Below are positions 18,059 through 27,675 of a stretch of 64,000 nucleotides of DNA, in pieces. Under the pieces are notes generated by a model. That model had not been told where the DNA came from and searched no databases. It saw nothing but the letters and a program-made list of their open reading frames with translations. Each line of letters begins with the position of its first letter. Positions within the stretch are counted from its first letter, which is position 1. The position numbers and the translations under genes are program-made. Origin of the DNA: Candidatus Dactylopiibacterium sp. (lineage in GTDB: Bacteria > Pseudomonadota > Gammaproteobacteria > Burkholderiales > Rhodocyclaceae); the NCBI GenBank assembly GCA_031119555.1, contig JAVHXQ010000009.1, positions 1 through 64,000 on the forward strand. The letters run 5' to 3'.

Positions 18059-18308
18059 GGATTTCTCCTCAGAGTTCAGGACCGGGGGCATGGTCTGGAC
18101 CTTGCGTCCCATCACACCTCTCGCGATTCGAGAAGTTGGTGCGATTCTGGCAAGCGGAGAAAGGCTGCGACAACAAAAAAACATCATTCGCGCCGCAATT
18201 TCACAAGCAGATGTTGGCAACCCACAACAAAACCACACAAACAATCAGGGTAAAACACAAACACATTTCACTCGTTCGAGCGCCGAAAACACGTGGCAGA
18301 AATCGCCC

Positions 18309-18334
18309 GAAAAAAACCGGGGACATGCCCCGGT
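18309..18334 (-). terminator. rho-independent terminator after oligogalacturonate-lyase-like gene
   Basis: Minus strand ACCGGGG-CATGT-CCCCGGTTTTTTTC. Confidence 0.8.
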
Positions 18335-18356
18335 TCTTTCTGCTGGCCGACTGCGC

Positions 18357-19520
18357 TCAGGCGGGCAGATCGGCCAGGTACAGCGCCGGCTCGCCTTCGA
18401 AGTCGGACGTGAACAGCACGCGCTTGTCGTCTGGCGTGAACGACGGGTGCGGGTGCGTGACCTGACGGTCTTCCTTGTAGACCTTCCACGAGGAGCTGTG
18501 CTTGGCGATCTTCCGCGTGGATTTGTCCTTCAGGTTGAAAACGTACAGGAAGGGATCGTTCTCATGCGCATGCGCCGCGGTGTTGGACACGTCGGGCGGC
18601 GTGTCGCAACCGTCGCCCACGAGCAGGGAGCCGTCGTAGTTCGAGTAGAGGTGCGAGCACGCGGGCATCGTGAGCAGCGCTTCGTTCTTCAGCGTCACGG
18701 GGTCGGCCGAGCAGATCCAGCGCTCGACGCTGCCCTCCTTGTACGACACGTAGATCATCTTCGAGCCGTCGGGCGTGAAGAACTCGTGCGTGCAGGATTC
18801 GCCCTTCTCGTGCTCCTTGACCTTGCGCACGTTGCTGCCGTCCTCGTTGACGAACCACATGCGGGCATCGACGAGGTCATGCGGACCTTCGTGGCAGAAG
18901 GCAACGGTGTTGTCGTCGAAGGGGCGATACAGCGGATGCCCCATCCACTTGGCCTGTTCATAGATCACGGTGGCCTCACCGGACGCGATGTCGATGCGCA
19001 CGAGGCGGCAGCGCGGCTTCTTGTGGTACTGCTCGGCAAACTCTTCCCAGGTCTTGAGCGGCAGCAGGTCGCCTTCGACCACTTCGATGCCCACGAGCTT
19101 GGTGCACTCCGAGTTGGCCACCCAGGTGCCGTAGCCCTTGTACCCCTGGGGCACGGTGTAGAGCACCTGCTCCTCGAGCGAGTCGAGCGCGACGCGCCGC
19201 AGCTCGCGGCCACCCTTCACGTAATAGAGGTACTTGTCGTCGGGCGACAGGAAGTTGCCGAAGGTGTTGTCGGCCTTGCCCTTGCCGTCCGTGAGCTGGC
19301 GTGCCTGCTGGGTCTTGAGATCGAGCAGGTAGGCATTCCAGTTGCCGCCATCGAACAGGCCGCCGAACAGCAGCTTGCTGCCGTCGTTGGTGAAGCACTT
19401 CTGGTAGAAGTAGTTGCGATGACAGGTAACGTCGACCGGAGTCAGGCGGGTAACGCGCGCGCCGGTATCCGAATCGATGAAGTCGTGAAACTTGAGCTGG
19501 ATGATGTCGCCCTTGGCCAT
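18357..19520 (-). CDS. oligogalacturonate lyase family protein (PL22-like beta-propeller)
   Basis: ATG 19520; TCHRNYFYQKCFTNDGSKLLFGG, KWMGHPLYRPFDDNTVAFCHEGPHDLVDARMWFVNEDG, CSHLYSNYDGSLLVGDG typical of Ogl-like proteins. Confidence 0.8.
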   Translation of the reverse strand: MAKGDIIQLKFHDFIDSDTGARVTRLTPVDVTCHRNYFYQKCFTNDGSKLLFGGLFDGGNWNAYLLDLKTQQARQLTDGKGKADNTFGNFLSPDDKYLYYVKGGRELRRVALDSLEEQVLYTVPQGYKGYGTWVANSECTKLVGIEVVEGDLLPLKTWEEFAEQYHKKPRCRLVRIDIASGEATVIYEQAKWMGHPLYRPFDDNTVAFCHEGPHDLVDARMWFVNEDGSNVRKVKEHEKGESCTHEFFTPDGSKMIYVSYKEGSVERWICSADPVTLKNEALLTMPACSHLYSNYDGSLLVGDGCDTPPDVSNTAAHAHENDPFLYVFNLKDKSTRKIAKHSSSWKVYKEDRQVTHPHPSFTPDDKRVLFTSDFEGEPALYLADLPA

Positions 19521-19717
19521 TGTGATCCCCTGATGAAAAACCGCGACCCCACAACCAGGGCGCAGACAGAAAGTCTTGCATTTTACGGTAAGCGCCGCCG
19601 TTTTATCACCGCGGGCGATGGCAATTCCGTCGGCGTCGGGGCGCCTTGACGCAGGGCAAGGGCCACGCAATGAGGCTTATCTAAGCTTGCGGGTTCCTCA
19701 AGCTCATCCACGTCTTC

Positions 19718-20725
19718 ATGCGCAAACCCGAACTGGTCTGCCCCGCTGGCGCCCTGCCGGCCCTGAAAGCCGCAGTCGACAACGGAGCCGATACCGTCTA
19801 CATGGGCCTCAAGGACGCGGCGACCAACGCGCGCAACTTCTCGGGCCTGAACTTCGACCAGAACACCGCCCGCGAAGGCGTGCGCTACGCGCACAGCCAC
19901 GGCCGCAAGGTGCTCATGGCGATCAACACCTTCCCGCAGGCGGACGGTCAGGCGCGCTGGCACAAGGCGGTCGACACCGCCGCCGACCTGGGCGTGGATG
20001 CCGTGATCCTCGCCGACATGGGGCTGCTCGATTACGCCGCGCGCACCCATCCGCAGTTGCGCCGCCACCTGTCCGTGCAGGGCTCGGCGACGAACTACGA
20101 GGCCATCAACCTGTGCCGCGATCTCTTCGGCATCCAGCGCGCGGTGCTGCCGCGCGTGCTGACGCTGCCGCAGGTGGAGCACGTCATCGCGCACACCGAT
20201 GTCGAGATCGAAGTCTTCGGCTTCGGCAGTCTCTGCGTGATGGTCGAGGGCCGCTGCCTGCTGTCGAGCTATGCCACGGGCGAATCGCCCAACACCGCCG
20301 GCGTCTGCTCGCCCGCCAAGGCCGTGCGCTGGCAGGAGACGGCCCAAGGCACCGAAGCGCGCCTGTCGGGCATCCTGATCGACCAGTACAAGCCCGACGA
20401 GCCCGCCGGCTACCCCACGCTCTGCAAGGGGCGCTTCGCCGTCAATGGCGAGACCTACTACGCACTCGAGGAGCCCACCAGCCTCAACGTGCTCGAAGCC
20501 CTTCCCGAACTGCTGCGCATCGGCGTCGCCGCGCTCAAGGTCGAGGGACGCCAGCGCAGCCCGGCCTACGTCGCCGAGGTCACGCGCACGCTGCGTGCCG
20601 CGATCGACGCGGCCTGCGCCGACCCGGCCCGCTTCGCGCCGCGTCCGGCGTGGGACGCCGCGCTGGGCAAGGTCTCCGAAGGGCAGCACGTCACGCTGGG
20701 CGCCTACCTCCGCCCCTGGAAATAA
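19718..20725 (+). CDS. ubiU: O2-independent ubiquinone biosynthesis protein UbiU (U32 peptidase family)
   Basis: [29 protein letters not shown]; four cysteines (GSLC, EGRC, AGVC, PTLC) consistent with the UbiU 4Fe-4S ligands; followed by ubiV. Confidence 0.92.
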   Translation: MRKPELVCPAGALPALKAAVDNGADTVYMGLKDAATNARNFSGLNFDQNTAREGVRYAHSHGRKVLMAINTFPQADGQARWHKAVDTAADLGVDAVILADMGLLDYAARTHPQLRRHLSVQGSATNYEAINLCRDLFGIQRAVLPRVLTLPQVEHVIAHTDVEIEVFGFGSLCVMVEGRCLLSSYATGESPNTAGVCSPAKAVRWQETAQGTEARLSGILIDQYKPDEPAGYPTLCKGRFAVNGETYYALEEPTSLNVLEALPELLRIGVAALKVEGRQRSPAYVAEVTRTLRAAIDAACADPARFAPRPAWDAALGKVSEGQHVTLGAYLRPWK

Positions 20726-20817
20726 GCCCGGGCCCGCGCGGCGCGGGCCTGCCGGCCGCCGGCACCCCGCGAAAACCGCCGCGCCCGCGCGTCCCACCGT
20801 TTTCGGAAGAACTGAAC

Positions 20818-21714
20818 ATGAAACTGAGTCTTGGCCCCCTGCTCTACTTCTGGCCCCGCGAGCAGACCCTCGCCTTCTACCGCGAAGCGGCGGACTGGGC
20901 GGTCGACACCATCCACCTGGGCGAAGTGGTGTGCAGCCGCCGCCAGCAGGTGCGCCTGGACGACTGGCTCGGCCTCGCGCGCGAACTGGCGCAGAGCGGC
21001 AAGGAGATCGTGCTGTCGTGTCAGGCGCTGCTCGAATCGGAGAGCGAGCTCAAGGCGCTGCGCCGGATCTGCGGCAACGGCGAATTCCTCGTCGAAGCCA
21101 ACGATCTGGGCGCCGTCGGCACGCTGCGCAAGCTGGGCGTGGAACGCTGGATCGCCGGCCCTCACCTGAACATCTACAACGAAGCCACGCTGCGCCTTTT
21201 CGCCGGCCTGGGCGCCAGGCGCTGGGTGCCCCCCATCGAGATGAACGGCGGCCAGGTGGCCGCGCTGCACGACCTCATCCCCGGCCTCGAAACCGAGCTC
21301 TTCGCGTGGGGACGGCTGCCGCTCGCGTTCTCCGCGCGCTGCTTCACGGCGCGTCACTTCAACCTCAAGAAGGACGATTGCCAGTTCCGCTGCATGGATT
21401 TCCCCGACGGCCTCGCGCTGGATACGCGCGAAGGCCAGCATTTCCTCGCCATCAACGGCATCCAGACTCAGTCCGCCGCCACCCACGCCCTTCTCTGCGC
21501 CACGGCCAGCCCCGCCGGGCTGCCTGCCACGCATCTGCGCATCAGCCCGCAAAGCGCGCACACGGGCGAGATCATCGCCCTGCATCGCGAAGCCCTCGCG
21601 GGCCGCGCGCCCACCACGCAGACGCTTGCCGGGCTGGCTCCCGGCGGCCTGTGTGACGGATACTGGCTGGGCCAAGAAGGCATCCAGATCGGAGACGCTC
21701 ATGCTGCCCACTGA
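20818..21714 (+). CDS. ubiV: O2-independent ubiquinone biosynthesis protein UbiV (U32 peptidase family)
   Basis: [62 protein letters not shown] cysteines. Confidence 0.92.
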   Translation: MKLSLGPLLYFWPREQTLAFYREAADWAVDTIHLGEVVCSRRQQVRLDDWLGLARELAQSGKEIVLSCQALLESESELKALRRICGNGEFLVEANDLGAVGTLRKLGVERWIAGPHLNIYNEATLRLFAGLGARRWVPPIEMNGGQVAALHDLIPGLETELFAWGRLPLAFSARCFTARHFNLKKDDCQFRCMDFPDGLALDTREGQHFLAINGIQTQSAATHALLCATASPAGLPATHLRISPQSAHTGEIIALHREALAGRAPTTQTLAGLAPGGLCDGYWLGQEGIQIGDAHAAH

Positions 21715-22129
21715 CTTCCGCTTTCCCGCCTTCCTCGCCGAGATCGGCCCGCGTCTGCCCCAGCGCCCGTGGAGCGATGCGCTCTGCGCCGGCCTGGAAC
21801 TCGCGCGCCTCACGCGCCAGATCGAGGCCGATTTCAGCTTTCTGGAAGGCCGCACGGTGCGCATCGTGGTCGAAGACCTCGGCGCGCGCGCCACGCTGCG
21901 CTACACGGGCGGCCACTTCCGCACCGCGCCCGCCAACATCGAAGCCGACGTCAGCTTCCGCGCGGCCGCGGCCGATTTCCTCAAGCTCGTGCGCCGCACC
22001 GAAGACCCCGACACGCTCTTCTTCCAGCGCAAGCTGCGCATCGAAGGCGACACCGAACTCGGGCTCACGCTCAAGAACCTGCTCGACAGCATCGAACCCC
22101 CGGCCTGGCTCACCAAGCTCCTCGCCTGA
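21701..22129 (+). CDS. ubiT: SCP2 sterol-binding domain protein, UbiT-like
   Basis: [85 protein letters not shown]; overlaps ubiV. Confidence 0.85.
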   Translation: MLPTDFRFPAFLAEIGPRLPQRPWSDALCAGLELARLTRQIEADFSFLEGRTVRIVVEDLGARATLRYTGGHFRTAPANIEADVSFRAAAADFLKLVRRTEDPDTLFFQRKLRIEGDTELGLTLKNLLDSIEPPAWLTKLLA

Positions 22130-22923
22130 TGCTGCGCGTCCTTTACCAGGACGACTGGCTCGTCGCGATCGACAAGCCGGCCGGTCTGCTCGTGCATCGC
22201 TCGGAGCTGGACCGGCATGAAACGCGCTTCGCGGTGCAGATGCTGCGCGACCAGCTCGGCCGGCCCGTGTGGCCGGTGCATCGGCTCGACCGTGGCACCT
22301 CGGGCGTGCTGCTGTTCGCGCTCGACCGCGACACGCTGGCCCGCGCCGGCGAAACCTTTGAAACCACGCGCGTCGACAAGCGCTACCTGGCCGTGGTGCG
22401 GGGCTGGGCGGCTGAATCCGGCCTCATCGACCATCCCCTCACGCGGCAGTACGACGCCTTCGAGTCCGCGCGCGAGACTCCCGGCGCGCCCCAGCCGGCG
22501 CGCACCCGCTTCGAGCGCCTCGCCACCGCCGAACTGCCGATCGCCCTCGACCGTTATCCGACGAGCCGCTACTCGCTGCTGCGCCTGTTTCCCGAGACCG
22601 GCCGCCGCCATCAGATCCGCCGCCACCTCAAGCACGTGTCGCACCCCGTGATCGGCGATGCGACACACGGCAAGGGCCTCCACAACCGCATGTTCGCCGA
22701 GCGCCTGGGGTGTGCGCGCCTGCTGCTGATGTGCGAGGCGATGTGCCTGCCTCACCCCGTCACGGGCGCGCCGCTGCACCTGCAGACTTCGCCGTCGGAC
22801 GCGTTCGCGGCATTGCTGGAGCGCCTGGGCTGGCTGGACGCGCTGCGTCCGCCGGCCCCTCAGGCGGCCGGAAACGCCACGTGCGCCAGCAGCCCGTGCG
22901 GCCCGGGCGCCTCTCGCAACTGA
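22129..22923 (+). CDS. truC: RluA-family pseudouridine synthase, TruC-like
   Basis: [72 protein letters not shown]. Confidence 0.88.
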   Translation: MLRVLYQDDWLVAIDKPAGLLVHRSELDRHETRFAVQMLRDQLGRPVWPVHRLDRGTSGVLLFALDRDTLARAGETFETTRVDKRYLAVVRGWAAESGLIDHPLTRQYDAFESARETPGAPQPARTRFERLATAELPIALDRYPTSRYSLLRLFPETGRRHQIRRHLKHVSHPVIGDATHGKGLHNRMFAERLGCARLLLMCEAMCLPHPVTGAPLHLQTSPSDAFAALLERLGWLDALRPPAPQAAGNATCASSPCGPGASRN

Positions 22924-24233
22924 AGCACCGCCTGGTGCCCTTCGGCGATCTCGCTCACGATCGCCAGACCCAGCCCGCTGCCCGCCCCCGGCGTGCCCGG
23001 CAGGCGCACGAAGCGCTGGAGGGCCTTCTCGCGCAGGGCCGGCGCGATGCCGGGTCCGTTGTCCTCCACGGCCAGCACGCTGCACCCGCCCTCGCGCCCG
23101 CAACGCAGCGTCACGCGGCCACCGGGCGGCGTGTATTCGAGCGCGTTGTGGAGCAGATTCACCATCAGCTCGCGCAACAGCAGCGGCTGCCCGAGGACGG
23201 GCGCGCTTTCGAGTTCGAAGCCCAGATCGATCCGGCGGGCGATCGCGCGCGGCACCCATTCGTCGACGAGTTCGGTCGCCAGGCGCGCGAGGTCCAGCGG
23301 CACGCGCGGGTCCGCCGTGCTCGCACCCGGCTCGGCGCGCGCGAGTGAAAGCAGCTGCACCGCCAGGCGCGCGGCGCGCACCGCCGATTCATGAATGTCC
23401 GCGAGGCGGGCGCGGCCCTCGGGCTCATGGGTTTCGAGCAAGGCCAGCTCGATGCGCGACTGCAGTCCCGCGAGCGGAGTGCGCAGCTGGTGGGCCGCCG
23501 TCGACAGGAATTTCTGCTGCGCCGAGCCGGCCTCGCCAAGCTGCGCCATGAGGCGATTGACGGCCGCCACGAGCGGCTGCACCTCGCCGGGCGCATCCTC
23601 CACGCGGATGGGCGAGAGGTCGCGCGACGAACGCCGCTCCACCTCGGCGGACAGGCGGACGAGCGGCCGCAGCCCGCTGCCCAGCCCGAACCACAGCAGC
23701 GCGAGCGCCAGCAGGCCGGCCAGCGCGACGGGCAGCAAGGTGGAGATCAGCACCGCGCGGATCAGGCTCGCCCGCTTGTGCAGGGTGCTGGCCGTCACCA
23801 CACCGCATTCGCGATCGCCGCAGCGCGTCTTCACGGCCACCGCACGCACCCGCGTGGCGCCCAGCGTGGTGTCGAAGAAGTGCGGCCGCCCCCGCGCGAA
23901 CGCGGCCGTCGGCCAGCGCAGCGCGGTTTCGCCGGCAATCGGCACGAAACGTTCGTCGAAAGCGGCATACCAGTTGCTGTCGGTGGCGTCGGCGCCCAGC
24001 AGCTCGGCGGCCGCCTCCGGCAACGAGAAGACCGCCCGGCCGGCGCCATCCACGCCAAGGCGCTCAGCCAGCGCGATGGCCACGTCGGCGAGGCGGTGAT
24101 CCATCTCGCGCTGCATCGGCCGCACCGTGAGCAGGTATTGCGCCGCCGCGCTCATGAGCAGCAGGGCGAGCAGGCTGGGGGCGAGGATGAGCGCGAGGCG
24201 CCGGCGCAGGCCGCGCCTAGGCAGGATCGGCAT
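22860..24233 (-). CDS. sensor histidine kinase (TctE-like)
   Basis: 2CSK_N-like periplasmic region; FLSTAAHQLRTPLAGLQSRIELAL; LLHNALEYTPPGGRVTL; GSGLGLAIVSEIAEGH. Confidence 0.92.
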   Translation of the reverse strand: MPILPRRGLRRRLALILAPSLLALLLMSAAAQYLLTVRPMQREMDHRLADVAIALAERLGVDGAGRAVFSLPEAAAELLGADATDSNWYAAFDERFVPIAGETALRWPTAAFARGRPHFFDTTLGATRVRAVAVKTRCGDRECGVVTASTLHKRASLIRAVLISTLLPVALAGLLALALLWFGLGSGLRPLVRLSAEVERRSSRDLSPIRVEDAPGEVQPLVAAVNRLMAQLGEAGSAQQKFLSTAAHQLRTPLAGLQSRIELALLETHEPEGRARLADIHESAVRAARLAVQLLSLARAEPGASTADPRVPLDLARLATELVDEWVPRAIARRIDLGFELESAPVLGQPLLLRELMVNLLHNALEYTPPGGRVTLRCGREGGCSVLAVEDNGPGIAPALREKALQRFVRLPGTPGAGSGLGLAIVSEIAEGHQAVLQLREAPGPHGLLAHVAFPAA

Positions 24234-24906
24234 CCAGCGCTTCTTCGAGCAGGTAGCCGAAGCCGCGCACCGTGCGGATGCGCAGGCCCGACCCGGCGAG
24301 TTTGGCGCGCAGGCGCGAAATGTAGACTTCCACCGCGTTCTCGGAGACGTCCCCTTCCCAGCCCGAAAGCTCGCTCACGAGGTGTTCCTTGCTGACCACG
24401 CGCGAAAGATGGCGCAGCAGGTATTCCAGCAGCTGCCATTCGCGACCGGGCAGGTCCACCTCCTGCACGCCGACCCAGGCCCGGCGCGCCGCCGCATCCA
24501 TGCGCAGACGCCCCACCTGGGTACTCGCTCCGGCGGACTGCCCCCGCGCACGGCGCACGAGGGCCTTGGCGCGCGCCACCATCTCGGGCAGCGCGAAAGG
24601 CTTGACCATGTAGTCGTCCGCGCCCAGCTCCAGCCCATGCACGCGGTCGTCGATGGCTTCGCGGCCCGTGAGCACCAGCACCGGCAGACGCAGGCCGGCC
24701 GCGCGCACGCGGCGCAGCACTTCGAATCCGTCGATGCCGGGCAGGCCGATGTCGAGCACGAGCAGATCGTAGGCGTCGGCCTGCAACGAGGCGGCCACGG
24801 GCTCCCCCCTGACGGTCCAGTCGACCTGCGCGCCAGTCTGCCCCTGCAGGGCCCGCGAGATCGTATCGGCCAGCGCCGGATCGTCTTCCACCAGCATCAC
24901 GCGCAT
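24217..24906 (-). CDS. OmpR-family response regulator (TctD/QseB-like)
   Basis: MRVMLVEDDPALADTI, LLVLDIGLPGIDGFEVLRRVR, ENAVEVYISRLRAKLAGSGLRIRTVRGFGYLLEE. Confidence 0.94.
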   Translation of the reverse strand: MRVMLVEDDPALADTISRALQGQTGAQVDWTVRGEPVAASLQADAYDLLVLDIGLPGIDGFEVLRRVRAAGLRLPVLVLTGREAIDDRVHGLELGADDYMVKPFALPEMVARAKALVRRARGQSAGASTQVGRLRMDAAARRAWVGVQEVDLPGREWQLLEYLLRHLSRVVSKEHLVSELSGWEGDVSENAVEVYISRLRAKLAGSGLRIRTVRGFGYLLEEALDADPA

Positions 24907-24944
24907 CGTGCAGCTTCCCGGGTCAGAAGGCGGTCATGGTGCCA

Positions 24945-24984
24945 GAAAAGAACGGGCGCCCGCGCGGGGAAGCGGGGCGCCCGT
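24945..24984 (-). terminator. probable rho-independent terminator after small His/Lys-rich gene
   Basis: Minus strand ACGGGCGCC...GGCGCCCGTTCTTTTC, 9-bp GC stem with short T-rich tail. Confidence 0.6.
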
Positions 24985-25018
24985 GCCGACGTGCCTCCGC
25001 GTGGCGGAAGCAGCCCGC

Positions 25019-25270
25019 TCACTGCGCGGCGGGCAGCGGCGCCGCTTCGGGCGCGGTGGCCGGCGCGGCGGGCTTGGCCGCGTGCTTGTGCGCGGACTTG
25101 CGCGCCACCTTGTGGGCTGCGGTCTTGTGCTTCTTCACGTGGGCGGGCCTGGCGGCGGGCGCCGTCACAGCCGGCGCGGCTTCGGGCGTGGCCCCGGGCG
25201 CCGGGGTTCCGGCGGCGAACACGGCACCCGCGGCAAGCGTGGCGATCAGGGCGGCAAGGGTCTTGGTCAT
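25019..25270 (-). CDS. small secreted Ala/Lys/His-rich protein (acid-shock-protein-like composition)
   Basis: MTKTLAALIATLAAGAVFAAGTPAP...HVKKHKTAAHKVARKSAHKHAAKPAAPA; signal peptide plus cationic His-rich core; own RBS and terminator. Confidence 0.7.
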   Translation of the reverse strand: MTKTLAALIATLAAGAVFAAGTPAPGATPEAAPAVTAPAARPAHVKKHKTAAHKVARKSAHKHAAKPAAPATAPEAAPLPAAQ

Positions 25271-25403
25271 GGCGATCTCCGGATGAGGGTCAGATATGCG
25301 GAAGGCATGCGCCTGTCCGACCCGCGCAGTGTGACCCGCCGGCCTGACGCCAGCCTGAGCCCGGGCTGACGCGGGCCTGACATCCGCGCTCAGAGCGACG
25401 CGC

Positions 25404-27605
25404 TCAGGCGCGACGCACGGAGACCACGCCCTTCACGTCCATGATCTGCTGGATCAGGCGCTGCGCGAAATCGGAGCCGGAGACTTCGATCGTGAAGCGC
25501 ATGTGCGCGCGCCCGGAGCGGGAGACGGTATTCACGCCCGTCACGTTCACGCGCTCGCGCGTGAAGATGTCGGACACGTCGCGCAGCAGGCCGGAGCGGT
25601 CGTGCGCCTCGACAACGACATCGACCGGGAACACTTCCTTCAGCGCGCGCGCGTTGATTGCATGCGCGCCCCATTCGGCCGGCACGATGCGGTCCGGGTG
25701 CTGCTGGGCGATGTGCTGGAAGCTCGTGCAGTCGGCGCGGTGGATGGACACGCCCCGCCCGCGCGTGACGAAGCCCTGGATCGCGTCCGGCGGCACCGGC
25801 TTGCAGCAGCGCGCGAGCTGCGTGAGCAGACGCCCCACGCCGACGACGAGCACGCGGTCGTCACGCGAGGTCTTCTTCTCCTCGCGGATCACGACCTCGG
25901 GCTCGGTCGCCACGGCCGCCTCGGGCAACACCGCGTTGTGGATCTGACGCCCGCTCACGTCGCCGCGGCCCACGGCGAGGTAGAGCGCCTGCACGTCACG
26001 GAAGCCGAGCTTCTCGGCCACGCCCTCGTGGTTGGCCTGCGCAAGCCCGCCCCGCTGCAGCTCGCGCGTCACGATGGTGCGGCCGTGGACGGCGGTTTCT
26101 TCCTCCTCGCGCTGCACGAACCAGCGCCGCACCTTGGCGCGCGCGTGCGAGGTCACGAGGTAGCCCAGTTGCGGATTGAGCCAGTCGCGCGAGGGCCCGC
26201 CCTGCTTGGCGGTGATGATCTCGACGATCTGCCCGCTCGCCAGGGGCTTGTCGAGCGGCACCATCTGCCCGTCCACCCTGGCGCCGCGGCAGCGATGACC
26301 CAGATCGGTGTGCAGACGGTAGGCGAAATCGATGGGCGTGGCGCCCGCAGCGAGGTCGATCACGCGGCCCTGCGGCGTGACGACGTACACGGTGTCGTCG
26401 AGCGCGGCGGCCTTGGTGTGCTCTTCCCACACCGCACCGTCGGTCACCTCGTCGCGCCACGACAGCAGATTGCGCAGCAGCGCGATCTTCTCGTCGTACT
26501 CCGAGCCGCCGTCCTTGGCGCCTTCCTTGTAGCGCCAGTGCGCCGCCACGCCGAGTTCGGCATGCCGGTGCATGTCCCAGGTGCGGATCTGCACTTCCAT
26601 CGAGCGTCCGTCGGCGGCCCGCACGGCGGTGTGCAGCGACTGGTAGTTGTTGCCCTTGGGCTTGAGGATGTAGTCGTCGAACTCCTGCGGGATGGGCTCC
26701 CAGATTTCATGCACCAGCCCCAGCACGGAGTAGCAGTCGCGCACCTCGTCGACGAGCACGCGCAGCGCCCGCACGTCGTGAACCTGCTCGAAATCCAGGT
26801 TCTTGCTGCGCATCTTGTTCCAGATGCTGTAGATGTGCTTGGGTCGCCCGTAGACCTCGGCGTGCACGCCGATGGCGGCGAGCGACTCCTTGAGCCGCGC
26901 GATGGAATCGGCAATGAAGGCCTCGCGCTCCACGCGCCGCTCGTCCAGGCGCTTCGCGACCGTCTTGTAGGTCGCGGGCTCGAGGAAGCGGAAAGACAGA
27001 TCTTCGAGCTCCCACTTGAGTTGCCAGACCCCGAGCCGGTTCGCCAGCGGCGCGTAGAGATCCATGCTCTCGCGCGCGATGTCGAGATTGGCGAAATCCT
27101 TGTGCGCCGCGAAATACCTCAGGGTCTGCACGCGCGAGGCGAGCCGCAGCAGCACCACGCGGATGTCTTCGGCGAGCGCCAGCACCATCTTGCGCAAGAT
27201 CTCGGTCTGCGCGCGCAGATCGGCGGGCGTGCCCTGCTCGGTGCGCGAACTCACGCGCAGCCGGTTGAGCCGCCGCAGGCCCTCGGCGAGCTTGGCCGCG
27301 AGCGGGCCGAAGCGTGCCTCGATGCGCTCGGTGGCGTCGGGGTCGAACTCGTGGATCGCGAACAGCAGGGCGGCCACGCGCGCATCGAGGTCCAGCCGCA
27401 GCGCCACGGCGATCAGGGCCATGCCCAGCGCGTGCTCGAAAATGCCCTCTCCGCTCGTAAGCTGGCGGTCCGCATAGCATTCGCGCGCCCACGCGAGCGC
27501 CTGCGCGAGCACCGTGCGCGTGTCGCGCGTCAGACCGTCAGACAGGATTTCTTCGAGAGGGGTGACGCCATCGGTGCTGGCGACGGAATGCTGAACGGAG
27601 ACCAT
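25404..27605 (-). CDS. relA: RelA/SpoT family (p)ppGpp synthetase, RelA type
   Basis: Synthetase region GRPKHIYSIWNKMRSKNLDFEQVHDVRALRVLV; TGS VYVVTPQGRVIDLAAGATPIDFAYRLHTDLGHRCRGARVDG; ACT tail; HD hydrolase motif lost. Confidence 0.95.
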   Translation of the reverse strand: MVSVQHSVASTDGVTPLEEILSDGLTRDTRTVLAQALAWARECYADRQLTSGEGIFEHALGMALIAVALRLDLDARVAALLFAIHEFDPDATERIEARFGPLAAKLAEGLRRLNRLRVSSRTEQGTPADLRAQTEILRKMVLALAEDIRVVLLRLASRVQTLRYFAAHKDFANLDIARESMDLYAPLANRLGVWQLKWELEDLSFRFLEPATYKTVAKRLDERRVEREAFIADSIARLKESLAAIGVHAEVYGRPKHIYSIWNKMRSKNLDFEQVHDVRALRVLVDEVRDCYSVLGLVHEIWEPIPQEFDDYILKPKGNNYQSLHTAVRAADGRSMEVQIRTWDMHRHAELGVAAHWRYKEGAKDGGSEYDEKIALLRNLLSWRDEVTDGAVWEEHTKAAALDDTVYVVTPQGRVIDLAAGATPIDFAYRLHTDLGHRCRGARVDGQMVPLDKPLASGQIVEIITAKQGGPSRDWLNPQLGYLVTSHARAKVRRWFVQREEEETAVHGRTIVTRELQRGGLAQANHEGVAEKLGFRDVQALYLAVGRGDVSGRQIHNAVLPEAAVATEPEVVIREEKKTSRDDRVLVVGVGRLLTQLARCCKPVPPDAIQGFVTRGRGVSIHRADCTSFQHIAQQHPDRIVPAEWGAHAINARALKEVFPVDVVVEAHDRSGLLRDVSDIFTRERVNVTGVNTVSRSGRAHMRFTIEVSGSDFAQRLIQQIMDVKGVVSVRRA

Positions 27606-27675
27606 GCGTGATTATCCCACAGCCCCGGCGACTTACCGGGTAAGCTCTGCGGGCAGATCTTACGACGTTCCGTCT

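Noticed and set aside
25503-27611. 702-aa plus-strand ORF
   Set aside because: Antisense to relA, which has clear domains; composition indicates a high-GC artefact.
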